A stretch of 64,000 bases of DNA, from NCBI GenBank assembly GCA_016183615.1, contig JACPEG010000021.1, forward strand, positions 95,271-159,270, given 5' to 3'. Every line of letters begins with the position of its first letter. The first letter of the stretch is position 1. The translations under genes were made by a program, and so were the position numbers. Of the stretch, positions 23,044 to 31,573 are shown one piece after another. The notes beneath the pieces are model-generated. The model did no database searches and was not told where the DNA came from. It saw only the letters and a program-made list of their open reading frames with translations. This DNA comes from Betaproteobacteria bacterium (GTDB taxonomy: Bacteria > Pseudomonadota > Gammaproteobacteria > Burkholderiales > UBA6910).

Positions 23044-23883
23044 CTATCTCCCTGGTGCCCGGATCTCCATATTGTCGATGAGGCGCGTGCTTCCGAGCCG
23101 GGCCGCCCCTAGCACCACCAAGTCCAAGTCTCCAGGCTGCGCCGGATCGAGGGTGGCTTGCTTGTGCAGCGCAACATAATCCACATTCCACCCGTGCTTG
23201 TCAAGCAGTTTCCTGGCCCCTTCCGCCAGGCCCCGAAAGTCTGCATCGCCTGCCATCACCGCCACCTTGACCCCGGTCAATGCCTGGTAAAGCCGCACTG
23301 CCTCCGCGCGCTCGGCGGGGCTCAGGTATTGGTTGCGGGAACTCAAGGCGAGACCGTCGGGGGCCCGCAGCGTCTCCCCGGCCACAATTTCGATGGGGAG
23401 CGCCAGCTGCCGTACCAGGCCCCGCACGATATGCAGCTGCTGGTAGTCCTTCTTGCCGAAAACCGCGATATGGGGCCGGACGATGTTGAAGAGCTTGAGA
23501 ACCACGGTGACCACCCCGCGAAAGAATCCGGACCGGTATTCTCCTTCCAGGATGTCAGCCACCGGCGGCGGCGCCACCAGGAATTGTTGCATCTCGGGAT
23601 AGAGCTCCTTCTCGTCCGGGGCGAACACCACATCCACCCCCAGGCGCTCGAGCTGGGCGCAGTCCGCGGCAAAGGTCCGGGGGTAGCGGTCGAAATCCTC
23701 GTTGGGGCCGAACTGCAGCCGGTTCACGAAAATCGAGACGGCGACGCAGGCGGCGCGCTCGCGGGCGATGCGTACCAGGTCGAGATGGCCCTGGTGCAGG
23801 TTGCCCATGGTCGGCACGAACGCGACCAACGCTTCTTTCTTCAGACGCGAGCGGGTTTCGGCGATGGTGGGGAGGATGTCCAT
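23044..23883 (-). CDS. panC: Pantothenate synthetase PanC
   Basis: PanC joins pantoate and beta-alanine with ATP. The 279-residue product has the HIGH-like motif HQGH in VPTMGNLHQGHLDLV and the adenylate-site KDYQQL. It also has FGPNEDFDRYPR and LSSRNQYLSPAER, the signature of the family. It follows panB by 100 bases on the same strand; the gap is filled by a 7-base repeat array. With panB and panD it covers the dedicated steps of the pathway except ketopantoate reductase. Confidence 0.96.
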   Translation of the reverse strand: MDILPTIAETRSRLKKEALVAFVPTMGNLHQGHLDLVRIARERAACVAVSIFVNRLQFGPNEDFDRYPRTFAADCAQLERLGVDVVFAPDEKELYPEMQQFLVAPPPVADILEGEYRSGFFRGVVTVVLKLFNIVRPHIAVFGKKDYQQLHIVRGLVRQLALPIEIVAGETLRAPDGLALSSRNQYLSPAERAEAVRLYQALTGVKVAVMAGDADFRGLAEGARKLLDKHGWNVDYVALHKQATLDPAQPGDLDLVVLGAARLGSTRLIDNMEIRAPGR

Positions 23884-23886
23884 GGA

Positions 23887-23978
23887 TTGAAGCGGTCAGC
23901 TATCAGCTATCGGGTGCGACGGGCGCTCGCAATATCCCGGGATTGCGGTTCGCGGCTGAAAGCTGAACGCTGAATGCC
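23887..23978. repeat. Inverted pair of 7-base tandem arrays, locus D
   Basis: The left arm (23887-23914) is four units near TATCAGC. After a 40-base spacer the right arm (23955-23978) is three units GCTGAAA, GCTGAAC, GCTGAAT plus GCC. It separates panB from panC on the same strand, within what would otherwise be an operon, and shares its unit type with locus C. Confidence 0.75.
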
Positions 23979-23983
23979 GGCCG

Positions 23984-24775
23984 CTAAAAACTGTGTTCCG
24001 GCGCCGGGAAGCTGCCGGTTTTCACTTCCTTCACGAAGGCTTCGACGGCGCCCTGGATGGTGCCCGCGGCCTCCATGTAATTCTTAACGAAGCGCGCCTT
24101 CTTCCCGGGGAAGATGTTGAGCATATCGTAGAGCACCAGCACCTGGCCGTCGCACGCCTTGCCGGCACCGATGCCGATGGTGGGAATGCGCAGCTTCTCG
24201 CTCACCTGGGCCGATAGACTGGCCGGAACCAGTTCCAGCACAATCATGCCGGCTCCCGCCTGCTCCAGGGCCTGGGCGTCCCGGATCAGCTGGCGCGCCG
24301 CCTTGTCGGTCTTGCCCTGGACCCGGTAGCCGCCCAGCTGGTGCACCGACTGGGGCGTCAATCCCACGTGGCCGCACACCGGGATGCCACGGGAGGTAAG
24401 AAACTCCACGGTGTCGGCGATGGTCTGCCCGCCCTCCACCTTCACCATCTGGGCGCCCACCGCCATCAGGCGCGCGGCGTTCTCGAAGGTGGCCGCCGGG
24501 CTCACCTGGAAACTGCCGAAGGGCATGTCGGTGACGAGGAACGCCCGCTTCGAGCCCCTCGCCACGCAGCGGGTGTGGTACACCATGTGATCCATGGTCA
24601 CCGGCAGCGTGGTGTCCTCGGCCTGGATCACGTTGCCCAGCGAGTCCCCGACCAGCAGCACGTCCACCCCGGCCGCTTCCAGCAGGCCGGCGAAGCTGCC
24701 GTCGTAGCAGGTGAGCATCGTGATGCGGTCGCCCTCGTCGCACATCTTGTGCAGGGCGGTCAGCGTGACTCGCAT
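23984..24775 (-). CDS. panB: 3-methyl-2-oxobutanoate hydroxymethyltransferase PanB
   Basis: PanB adds a hydroxymethyl group from 5,10-methylene-THF to ketoisovalerate, the first step of pantothenate synthesis. The 263-residue product has the conserved [19 protein letters not shown] start, VGDSLG metal-site motif, and EGG plus GHVGLTPQS active-site segments. I chose the ATG at 24775, which follows an AGAGG ribosome binding site. It is 10 bases after the deoxynucleoside kinase gene, so the two are co-transcribed. Confidence 0.96.
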   Translation of the reverse strand: MRVTLTALHKMCDEGDRITMLTCYDGSFAGLLEAAGVDVLLVGDSLGNVIQAEDTTLPVTMDHMVYHTRCVARGSKRAFLVTDMPFGSFQVSPAATFENAARLMAVGAQMVKVEGGQTIADTVEFLTSRGIPVCGHVGLTPQSVHQLGGYRVQGKTDKAARQLIRDAQALEQAGAGMIVLELVPASLSAQVSEKLRIPTIGIGAGKACDGQVLVLYDMLNIFPGKKARFVKNYMEAAGTIQGAVEAFVKEVKTGSFPAPEHSF

Positions 24776-24785
24776 ATCCGTACCT

Positions 24786-25427
24786 CTAGATTCCCCGGTT
24801 GAAAAATTCCCGCGGGCTGCGCATGGCGGCCACGCGCTGCAACAATAAATCAAAATCCGCGGCGCCATCAACAAAATTCAGATTGTCGCTGTTGACGATC
24901 AGCAGCGGCGCCCCGTCGTACTGATAGAAGAACCGGCTGTAGCCCTCGGCCAGCCGCAACAGGTAATCCCCGGAAATGCCGCGCTCATAGGCGAATCCCC
25001 GGCGCCGGACCCGCTCCACCAGGTTTTCCGGGGAGGCCTGCAGGTAGATCACCAGATCGGGAGAGGGCGCCTGGGGCTTGAAATGCCGGAACACCTGCTG
25101 GTAAAGATCGTACTCCTCGTCGGAGAGCGTGAGCCGCGCGAACAGCGGGTCCTTTTCCAGCATGAAATCCGCCACCGTGGCCGGGCTGAACATGTCGGAC
25201 TGGGCCAGGCCCGCCGCCTGCCGGGCCCGCTGGAACAGGAAGTAGAGCTGAGTGGGCAGCGCATAGCGCGGGATATCGTCATAGAACCTCGGAAGGAACG
25301 GGTTCTCCTCGGGCTGCTCGAGCAGGGCGGCGCACTGGAAATGGTCCGCCAGCCGGCGCGCCAGACTGGTCTTGCCGGCGCCGATGGGCCCCTCCACCGC
25401 CACGTAACGGTATTTTCCGAACAGCAC
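24786..25427 (-). CDS. Deoxynucleoside kinase (deoxyguanosine/deoxyadenosine kinase type)
   Basis: The 213-residue kinase phosphorylates deoxynucleosides in salvage. The P-loop is [14 protein letters not shown] (about 14-27). The family's substrate-site pattern EQPEENPFL follows, then [17 protein letters not shown]. The LID region carries [13 protein letters not shown]. The nucleoside preference cannot be read from sequence; homologues in Gram-positive bacteria are dGK or dAK. It lies between folK and panB, separated by 7 and 10 bases, an arrangement found in many betaproteobacteria. Confidence 0.88.
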   Translation of the reverse strand: MLFGKYRYVAVEGPIGAGKTSLARRLADHFQCAALLEQPEENPFLPRFYDDIPRYALPTQLYFLFQRARQAAGLAQSDMFSPATVADFMLEKDPLFARLTLSDEEYDLYQQVFRHFKPQAPSPDLVIYLQASPENLVERVRRRGFAYERGISGDYLLRLAEGYSRFFYQYDGAPLLIVNSDNLNFVDGAADFDLLLQRVAAMRSPREFFNRGI

Positions 25428-25434
25428 CGGGTCC

Positions 25435-25935
25435 TCAGAGCTTTTCTATCGCCTGCCCGGCGCAGCGCGCAAGCCACTCCGATACCGGCCCCCGCCCGGG
25501 AATCTCGCAATCGGGCGCGATTTCCGCCAGCGGAACCAGGACGAAGGCGCGCTCGTGCATGCGGGGATGGGGCAGGGTGAGTCCGTGCTGGTGGCAGACC
25601 AGGTCCTCGTAGAGGAGGAGATCCAGGTCCAGGGTGCGCGGCGCGTTCTGAAACGCGCGCACCCGGCCGCGATGGTGCTCGACCGAGAGCATGGCCTCCA
25701 GAAGCTCCGTCGGCCCGAGCCGGGTCTCGACCGCCGCCACGGCGTTGACGTAATCGGGCTGGCCCGGTGCCCCCACCGGCGCACTGCGGTAGAGGGAGGA
25801 GCGGACGAGCAAACGCGTCTCGGGTAGCCCGGCGAGATCCCGAAACCCCGTTTCCACCTGGGCCACCGGGTCCTGCAGGTTACTCCCCAGCGCCAGGTAG
25901 GCCCGGCACAGTTCCCTGGGCTTCACGCAGGCCAT
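25435..25935 (-). CDS. folK: 2-amino-4-hydroxy-6-hydroxymethyldihydropteridine diphosphokinase FolK
   Basis: FolK transfers pyrophosphate from ATP to the pterin in folate synthesis. The 166-residue product has AYLALGSNL, the loop with APVGAPGQPDYVNAV, the metal-binding RTLDLDLLLY and the C-terminal PHPRMHERAFVLVPL. All are the HPPK signature elements. I chose the ATG at 25935, four bases past the pcnB stop, because upstream in-frame sequence is low-complexity sequence shared with the pcnB 3' end. The coupling to pcnB is the usual proteobacterial order. Confidence 0.94.
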   Translation of the reverse strand: MACVKPRELCRAYLALGSNLQDPVAQVETGFRDLAGLPETRLLVRSSLYRSAPVGAPGQPDYVNAVAAVETRLGPTELLEAMLSVEHHRGRVRAFQNAPRTLDLDLLLYEDLVCHQHGLTLPHPRMHERAFVLVPLAEIAPDCEIPGRGPVSEWLARCAGQAIEKL

Positions 25936-25939
25936 GCCG

Positions 25940-27289
25940 TCATGACCCCGCCGCAGCAGCCGGAGCGGCGCCTCCTCCGCCGCGGGGACCCCGCCGCCGC
26001 CGGCGGCGCGCCTTCGGCGCCTCCTCCGCCACCAGCATGTGCTCCCGGCGCTCGGGGCTCGCATGCTGGAACTCCTCCCACCAACGGCCCAGCGCCGGGT
26101 CCACCTCCCCGCTCTCGCAGCGCAGGCGCAGGAAATCGTAGGCCGCCCGGAACCGCTCGTGCTCCAGCAGCCGGAACGGCCGCCGGCCCGCCCGCTGCTC
26201 GAACCGGGGCTGCATCGCCCACATCTCCTTTATCACCGCATCGTAGCGGCGCGGAATCGCGAGCTTCTCGTCCTGGACCCCGAGCACCTGGTCCATGGCC
26301 TGGTGCAACGCCGGCATCGGCTTCATGCCGCCCTTCCCCAGCTTTTTCCAGGCTGCGAGCACTTCGTGCCACAGCAGCGCCGCAAACAGGAAGGCGGGGG
26401 AAACCGGCTTGTCCTCCAGGATCCGCTCGTCGGTGCTCCTGAGGGCGAGCATCACGAAGCGCTCGCCCAGGGGCTGCTCCAGGATCACGTCCAGCATGGG
26501 CAGCAGCCCGTGATGCAGCCCGCGCCTGCGCAGCTCCTTCACGCATTCCGCGGCATGGCCGGAGAGCAGCAGCTTGAGCATTTCATCGAACACTCGCGCC
26601 GCCGGCACGTGCTCGATGAGGGGCGCGAGCCGCCTGATGGGCTCGGCGGTAGCGCGGTCGATCTCCATCCCGAGCTTGGCGGCCAGGCGCACCGCCCGCA
26701 GCAGGCGCACCGGGTCTTCCCGGTAGCGTGGCTCCGGGTCGCCGATCATGCGCAGCCGCCGCGCCTTGAGATCCCGCATGCCGTCGTAATAGTCCCAGAT
26801 CTCCTGCTTCGCCGGATCGTAGAACAGGGCGTTGACCGTGAAGTCGCGGCGCGTGGCGTCCTGCTCCTGGCTGCCGAACACGTTGTCGCGCAGGATGCGG
26901 CCGTGCTCGTCGTGAAGCTGGTCGCCCTCCTCACCGTCGCCCTGGGTGCCGCGGAAGGTGGACACTTCCACCGTTTCCGGGCCGCACATCACGTGCACCA
27001 GGCGAAAGCGCCGGCCGATGATGCGGGAGCGCCGGAACAGGCCCCGCACCTCCTCCGGCGTCGCGCCGGTGGCCAAGTCGAAATCCTTGGGATCGCGCCC
27101 CAGCAGCAGGTCGCGCACGGCGCCCCCCACTACGAATGCCGAATGCCCGCCCCGCTGCAGGCCTTCGGTGGTCCTGAGGGCGCAGGAACTGATGCGATCG
27201 CGCGAAATGCCGTGGCTCTTCAGCGGATAGACCTTGAGCCGCGGGGTCGGCGCGGTGGTGAACATGCGGCGCAGAAGTCTGCGAATCAT
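25940..27289 (-). CDS. pcnB: Poly(A) polymerase I
   Basis: PcnB adds poly(A) tails to RNA 3' ends and so promotes decay. The 449-residue product has the nucleotidyltransferase signature: GGAVRDLLLG, then the catalytic KDFDLAT, then a third acidic residue in ATRRDFTVNALFYD. The RNA-binding helical domains follow, and the protein ends in an Arg/Gly/Ala-rich tail. The PAP I type is favoured over CCA-adding enzyme by the basic N-terminal leader, the length, and folK next door. The ATG at 27289 follows AAGGGAACCC. Confidence 0.93.
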   Translation of the reverse strand: MIRRLLRRMFTTAPTPRLKVYPLKSHGISRDRISSCALRTTEGLQRGGHSAFVVGGAVRDLLLGRDPKDFDLATGATPEEVRGLFRRSRIIGRRFRLVHVMCGPETVEVSTFRGTQGDGEEGDQLHDEHGRILRDNVFGSQEQDATRRDFTVNALFYDPAKQEIWDYYDGMRDLKARRLRMIGDPEPRYREDPVRLLRAVRLAAKLGMEIDRATAEPIRRLAPLIEHVPAARVFDEMLKLLLSGHAAECVKELRRRGLHHGLLPMLDVILEQPLGERFVMLALRSTDERILEDKPVSPAFLFAALLWHEVLAAWKKLGKGGMKPMPALHQAMDQVLGVQDEKLAIPRRYDAVIKEMWAMQPRFEQRAGRRPFRLLEHERFRAAYDFLRLRCESGEVDPALGRWWEEFQHASPERREHMLVAEEAPKARRRRRRGPRGGGGAAPAAAAGS

Positions 27290-27308
27290 GGGTTCCCTTG
27301 TGACGATA

Positions 27309-28094
27309 TCAGCCGGAGTATACGCGCCGCTCCGGGGTCGGCACGAAATGCCGCAGCCCGCCGCCGCCCACCTCGGCGAGCGCGCAGCCATACAGCGCCT
27401 CCAGGCTGGCGTGGGTGAAAAGATCCGCGGCCGGCCCCGACACCGCGCGGCCTCCGTCGTGGAGCAGCACCAGGTGATCGCAGTAGTGCCCCGCCCACAG
27501 GGTTTCATGCAGGACCATCACCAGCGCCTTGCCTTCGCCGGCCGCGAGCTCCCTCAGCAGTTCCATGGCTTCGAGCTGGTGGCGCAGGTCCAGGTGCTGC
27601 AGTGGTTCATCGAGCAGCAGAAATTCCGGGGCCTGGGCCAGCAGCTGGGCGATACGCACCCGCTGGCGCTCGCCCCCGGAAAGGGTGTTGAGGGATCGAT
27701 AGGCGATGCCGGCCAGGTCCAGGCGCTCGAGAGCGGCGAGCGCCGCCTCCTTGTCTTCGGGCATCCACCCGAACACGGTCCTGGCATGGGGATGGCGCCC
27801 CAGCAGCACGTATTCCATCACGTTGCCCCAGAAACCGTGTGCTTCCTCCTGCAAAAGCACGCCCATGCGCCTGGCCAGCTCACGCCGCCCGAAATCCTCA
27901 ATACTCCGGCCCTCCAGCGAAACCCCGCCGGAGGCGGGCGTTCTCAGGCCGCCCAGCGCCTGGACCAGCGTCGTCTTGCCGCTGCCGTTGTTCCCGAGGA
28001 TGCCCCAGCATTCGCCCGGCTTCACGGCAAATGCCAAATCGCGGCATAGCACCCGGCCGGGAACCTCGAGGGTAAGCGCGCGCGCTTCCAGCAT
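27309..28094 (-). CDS. ABC transporter ATP-binding protein, BtuD/FepC type
   Basis: This 261-residue ATPase has Walker A GNNGSGKTT (about 34-42), the signature LSGGERQR, Walker B EFLLLDEP and the H-loop histidine in VLHETLW. Sequence and partner place it in the iron-siderophore/vitamin B12 importer class. It starts one base before the end of the permease gene (TAATG overlap), so the two are coupled. No substrate-binding protein, TonB receptor or B12 riboswitch is visible beside it, so the substrate is open. Confidence 0.9.
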   Translation of the reverse strand: MLEARALTLEVPGRVLCRDLAFAVKPGECWGILGNNGSGKTTLVQALGGLRTPASGGVSLEGRSIEDFGRRELARRMGVLLQEEAHGFWGNVMEYVLLGRHPHARTVFGWMPEDKEAALAALERLDLAGIAYRSLNTLSGGERQRVRIAQLLAQAPEFLLLDEPLQHLDLRHQLEAMELLRELAAGEGKALVMVLHETLWAGHYCDHLVLLHDGGRAVSGPAADLFTHASLEALYGCALAEVGGGGLRHFVPTPERRVYSG

Positions 28095-29065
28095 TACAAT
28101 CTCCGGGAAAGCAGGACCAGCATCACCGGCACCCCGAGCAGCGCGGTGAGCACGCCCACCGGAAGCTGCTGCGGCGCCCACAGCACCCGGGCCAGGGTAT
28201 CGGCGACGACGAGAAATCCGCCACCCGCAAGCACCGCACCGGGAACGAGATAGCGATAATCGGTGATCCCGAGGAGCCGGATCCCGTGGGGAATCACCAG
28301 GCCGACGAAGCCGATGGCCCCGCCCACCATCAGGGCGGTGGCCGTGACCAGCGAGGCGCCGAAGTAGACCACGAGCTGCAGCGGCCCCACCGCCACTCCC
28401 AATGTGGCGGCCTTGGTGTGCCCCAGGGAGAGCACGTTGAGGGCCCCCGCCAACGCGAGTGCGACGAAGGAGGCGAGGATGAGCACGATCCATGCGGCGA
28501 GCACCCCTTCGGCCTGCGACAGGTCGCCCATGAGCCAGAACAGCATGCCCTTCACCGCCGCCGAGGGCGCGAGGCTGAGCAGCAGGCTGATGACGGCGCC
28601 GAATCCCGCCGAAAGCATCACGCCGGTGAGGAGCAGCCGGTAGACATTCCAGTCGGCAGCCCGATAGCTCACGACGAATACGATCCCGATGGCGGCCATG
28701 GCGCCCGCCAGCGCCGCAACGTTGATCGCGACGCCCGCCAGCCCCAGAAGCATCGCCCCGAGAGCGCCCACCGCCGCGCCGCCGGAAACGCCGAGCACAT
28801 AGGGGTCGGCGAGGGGATTTCTGAGGAGCACCTGCAGCAGCGCGCCCGCCAGCGCCAGCAACCCGCCGCAGGCAAAGGCCGCGGCGACCCGCGGCGCCCG
28901 CAGTTGCCAGACGATCTGCCCCGTCACGTCATCGGACGGCGCAACGAGGGCCTTCAGCACCGCGACCCAGGAAAGCGGCGCGCTGCCCCAGAGCAGCCCG
29001 ACGAAAAAGGCGAACAGTGCGATCAGCGCGATGAGAACGAGAACCCGGCCCCTGCGGTCCGTCAT
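28094..29065 (-). CDS. ABC transporter permease, FecCD/BtuC family
   Basis: The 323-residue permease has nine or ten predicted membrane segments and the family motifs QLRAPRVAAA, NPLADPYVLGVSGGAA and GGAIGFVGLVIPHGIRLL. The last is the coupling-helix region that contacts the ATPase. FecCD-family permeases import iron chelates, haem or cobalamin. I chose the ATG at 29065; upstream in-frame codons run into the antisense of the neighbouring gene. It is coupled to the downstream ATPase gene. The substrate is not identifiable here. Confidence 0.9.
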   Translation of the reverse strand: MTDRRGRVLVLIALIALFAFFVGLLWGSAPLSWVAVLKALVAPSDDVTGQIVWQLRAPRVAAAFACGGLLALAGALLQVLLRNPLADPYVLGVSGGAAVGALGAMLLGLAGVAINVAALAGAMAAIGIVFVVSYRAADWNVYRLLLTGVMLSAGFGAVISLLLSLAPSAAVKGMLFWLMGDLSQAEGVLAAWIVLILASFVALALAGALNVLSLGHTKAATLGVAVGPLQLVVYFGASLVTATALMVGGAIGFVGLVIPHGIRLLGITDYRYLVPGAVLAGGGFLVVADTLARVLWAPQQLPVGVLTALLGVPVMLVLLSRRL

Positions 29066-29144
29066 CGGGAGTCTGATCCCCCTGCCTGCTTCACGCTGCG
29101 TCAATTCGAGGGGTGTCGGAGGAAGCGCCACGGGCAGATCGCGC

Positions 29145-30092
29145 CTAATCCGAGCAGCAGTTGCGCCCGCAACGCTTGGCCCGGTAAAGGGCCGCGTCCG
29201 CCGCACTCATCAGGGAATCGAGCGTGTCCTCCGGCTTCATCTGCGCCACGCCGAGCGAAATGGTCACCGGAAGCAGGGCGTTGCCGGCCCAGGTGAGTGG
29301 CTCCGCATTGGCTACCGCCTCGCGCAGCCGTTCGGCCACTTTCAAACCCGCCTGAACCCCGGTATCGGGCAACAGCGCCGCGAACTCCTCGCCGCCGTAG
29401 CGGGCCAGCAGGTCCCCCGGACGGATGCGTCTCGCCAGGGCCTGGGCCACTCGGCTCAGCACGAAGTCCCCGGCCTGGTGCCCGAAGCTGTCGTTGAAGC
29501 GCTTGAAGTGGTCGATATCGACGAGAATCAGGGTGACGGCCCCATCGCCGCTGGTCGAGCGCCTAATCTGCCGCGCGAAGTTCTCGCTGAGCCAGGCCCG
29601 GTTGTGCAGGCCGGTCAGGCCGTCGAACATGGCGATCTGGTGAAACTGCTGCTTGATGCGCTCGGTGTCCACGATCTTTTCGTTGTCGAAGCGCATGCGG
29701 CCCGAAAGGACGAGCAGCAGGTTGCGGGCAACCTCGTTGAAATAGTCCACCAGGGACCACAGGGTACCGTGGTCGATCACCAGCAACCGGCACGGGCTCG
29801 CCGCCACCACGTAGGCGGAGGGACGCTGGCCGTCGATGAGGGAGAGTTCGCCCGCGCAGTCCCCCGCCTCCAGCGTCACCAGCGGCGGCGCCGCCAGCTC
29901 CCCCAGGTGGACCCGGAGCTGGCCGGAAAGAATGACGTACACGTGCCGGTTGTCCTGGCCGGGGGCAAGCAGGACCGCGCCTTCCTCAAGCTCCCGCATC
30001 GGGCACGACGCGATGATCGGCTTGACCGACTCGACGTCCACATTGCGGAACAGCCGGGCCCGTGCAATGAGCTGAGTGTCGAATTGCTCCAT
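29145..30092 (-). CDS. Diguanylate cyclase with N-terminal cNMP-binding-like domain
   Basis: The 315-residue cytoplasmic protein starts with a cyclic-nucleotide-binding-like beta-roll domain (about 12-130), including LLAPGQDNRHVYVILSGQL and AGELSLIDGQRPSA. A GGDEF domain follows (about 150-312). The active site is GGEEF, so it should make cyclic di-GMP. Five residues upstream an RPGD forms the RXXD inhibitory site for product feedback. A ligand of the sensor domain would control output, but which one is unknown. It follows the HAD phosphatase gene by 18 bases on the same strand. Confidence 0.9.
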   Translation of the reverse strand: MEQFDTQLIARARLFRNVDVESVKPIIASCPMRELEEGAVLLAPGQDNRHVYVILSGQLRVHLGELAAPPLVTLEAGDCAGELSLIDGQRPSAYVVAASPCRLLVIDHGTLWSLVDYFNEVARNLLLVLSGRMRFDNEKIVDTERIKQQFHQIAMFDGLTGLHNRAWLSENFARQIRRSTSGDGAVTLILVDIDHFKRFNDSFGHQAGDFVLSRVAQALARRIRPGDLLARYGGEEFAALLPDTGVQAGLKVAERLREAVANAEPLTWAGNALLPVTISLGVAQMKPEDTLDSLMSAADAALYRAKRCGRNCCSD

Positions 30093-30110
30093 GGAATTCC
30101 CTCCCCCGTA

Positions 30111-30782
30111 TCAGGTGCCCTGGCGCAGGCTGATGATAGGCCACCCATGACGTTGCGCGTGGGCGCACAGGGTGGCGTCCGGGTCCACCGCCACCGGGTG
30201 GGTCACCCGGGACAGCAGCGGCAGGTCGTTCAGCGAATCGCTGTAGAACGTGCTGCGCTCAAACGATCCCCAGTCGCGGCCCTGCTGCCCCAGCCATGTC
30301 TCCATCCTCACTACCTTGCCGTCGCGAAAGCAGGGAATTCCCGCGACCCGCCCGGTGAACTCCCCGTTCACCTGCTCCGGCTCGGTGGCGATCAGGTGCT
30401 CCACCCCGAATTCCCGGGCAACGGGCCGGGTGACGAAGCTGTTGGTGGCGGTAACGATGGCGCACAGGTCGCCCTGCGTGCGATGCCGGGTGACGAGCTC
30501 GACGGCGGGAGTGCCGATCATGGGTCGGATCTTGCGCTCCATGTACTGCCGATGCCAGTCGTCGAGCTGGCTGCGGGGGTGGCGCGACAGGGGCTTCAGC
30601 TGGAAATCCAGGAACTCGTGGATATCCAGGGTCCCGGCCTGGTACTGGTCATAGAACTCCTGGTTGCGGGCCTCGTACACCTCCCGGTCCAGCACCCCCT
30701 GCTCGATCAGGAACTGGGCCCATTCGAAGTCGCTGTCGCCGGAAAGGAGTGTGTTATCCAGATCGAACAGGGCGAGGCGCAT
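30111..30782 (-). CDS. HAD-superfamily phosphatase, SerB-like (subfamily IB)
   Basis: The 223-residue product has the HAD nucleophile motif DLDNTLL (about 7-13). It has motif II in AIVTATNSF, the lysine region GKVVRMETW, and motif III in YSDSLNDLPLL. The cap is of the C1 type, as in SerB and related phosphatases of small phosphate esters. It lies among pcnB, hda and purM, where such a HAD gene is common in betaproteobacteria. The natural substrate is unknown. Confidence 0.85.
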   Translation of the reverse strand: MRLALFDLDNTLLSGDSDFEWAQFLIEQGVLDREVYEARNQEFYDQYQAGTLDIHEFLDFQLKPLSRHPRSQLDDWHRQYMERKIRPMIGTPAVELVTRHRTQGDLCAIVTATNSFVTRPVAREFGVEHLIATEPEQVNGEFTGRVAGIPCFRDGKVVRMETWLGQQGRDWGSFERSTFYSDSLNDLPLLSRVTHPVAVDPDATLCAHAQRHGWPIISLRQGT

Positions 30783-30851
30783 GGGCGGAGAGCGGAGACT
30801 CGGGTACCGCGTGGAAAATCAAAGGTGGGGAGTATAGCGTAAAATAATCCC

Positions 30852-31517
30852 GTGAATTTCCCCGACACCCTGCTCTCTTCCGGCTGGTATATCGCGGGGC
30901 ACCTGCTGTTCGCGCTGGTGCTGGCCCAGGCGGTGCGCTACGCCCCCTGGCGGCGCCTCAACCGCCCGGACCAACTGCACATCTGGCTGGGCACCATCGT
31001 CTTCCTCATGGTGCTGTGGACCATCAAGACCGGCATCAAGCCGGGCCTGAGCCTGCACCTGCTGGGAGCCACCGCCTTTACCCTCATGTTCGGCCCCACG
31101 CTGGCCGTCGTCGGGCTGACCCTGGTGCTGGCGGCGGCGACCCTGTCGGGCGCGGCGGGCTGGTGGAGCTTTTCCCTCAACGCGCTCGTGATGGTGGTGC
31201 TGCCCGTGTACCTGAGCTATGGCGTGTTCCGGCTGGTGGAGCGCCGGCTCCCCAACCATTTCTTCGTGTACGTGTTCCTGAATGCCTTCCTGGGAGCGGC
31301 GGCAGCCATGCTGGTCACCGGATTGGTGGCCACCCTGCTGCTTGCGGCGGCGGGCGCCTATGCGCTGGACTATCTCGCCGGCGAATACCTGCCGTTCTTC
31401 ATCCTGCTCGCGTCGGGCGAGGCGCTGACCACCGGAATGACCGTCACCATCATGGTGGTCTACCGGCCCGGCTGGGTGGCCACCTTCGACGATGCCCGCT
31501 ACCTGCAAAACAAATAG
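30852..31517 (+). CDS. Polytopic membrane protein related to CbiM-type energy-coupling permeases
   Basis: The 221-residue protein has about six membrane segments. Features such as HLLGATAFTLMFGP, NALVMVVLPVYLSY and EYLPFFILLASGEALTTG recall the CbiM/COG3235 family of uncharacterised relatives of cobalt and nickel importers. The metal-site N-terminal histidine of true CbiM is not obvious, so transport of cobalt is not claimed. The start appears to be a GTG at 30852, with only weak ribosome-binding sequence. The stop codon directly abuts a palindromic repeat. It is convergent with hda. Confidence 0.7.
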   Translation: MNFPDTLLSSGWYIAGHLLFALVLAQAVRYAPWRRLNRPDQLHIWLGTIVFLMVLWTIKTGIKPGLSLHLLGATAFTLMFGPTLAVVGLTLVLAAATLSGAAGWWSFSLNALVMVVLPVYLSYGVFRLVERRLPNHFFVYVFLNAFLGAAAAMLVTGLVATLLLAAAGAYALDYLAGEYLPFFILLASGEALTTGMTVTIMVVYRPGWVATFDDARYLQNK

Positions 31518-31573
31518 AGGGCTGCCGTCGCGGCAGCCCTACAAATAGCTAGGGCTGCCGTCGCGGCAGCCCT
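31518..31573. repeat. Two tandem copies of a perfect palindrome between convergent genes
   Basis: The hairpin AGGGCTGCCG-TCG-CGGCAGCCCT occurs at 31518-31540 and again at 31551-31573, 33 bases apart. The first abuts the stop codon of the membrane-protein gene. The second overlaps the 3' end of hda and encodes its last residues and stop. Strong stems without T tracts suggest a REP-like repeat doing terminator or mRNA-end duty. Confidence 0.8.
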
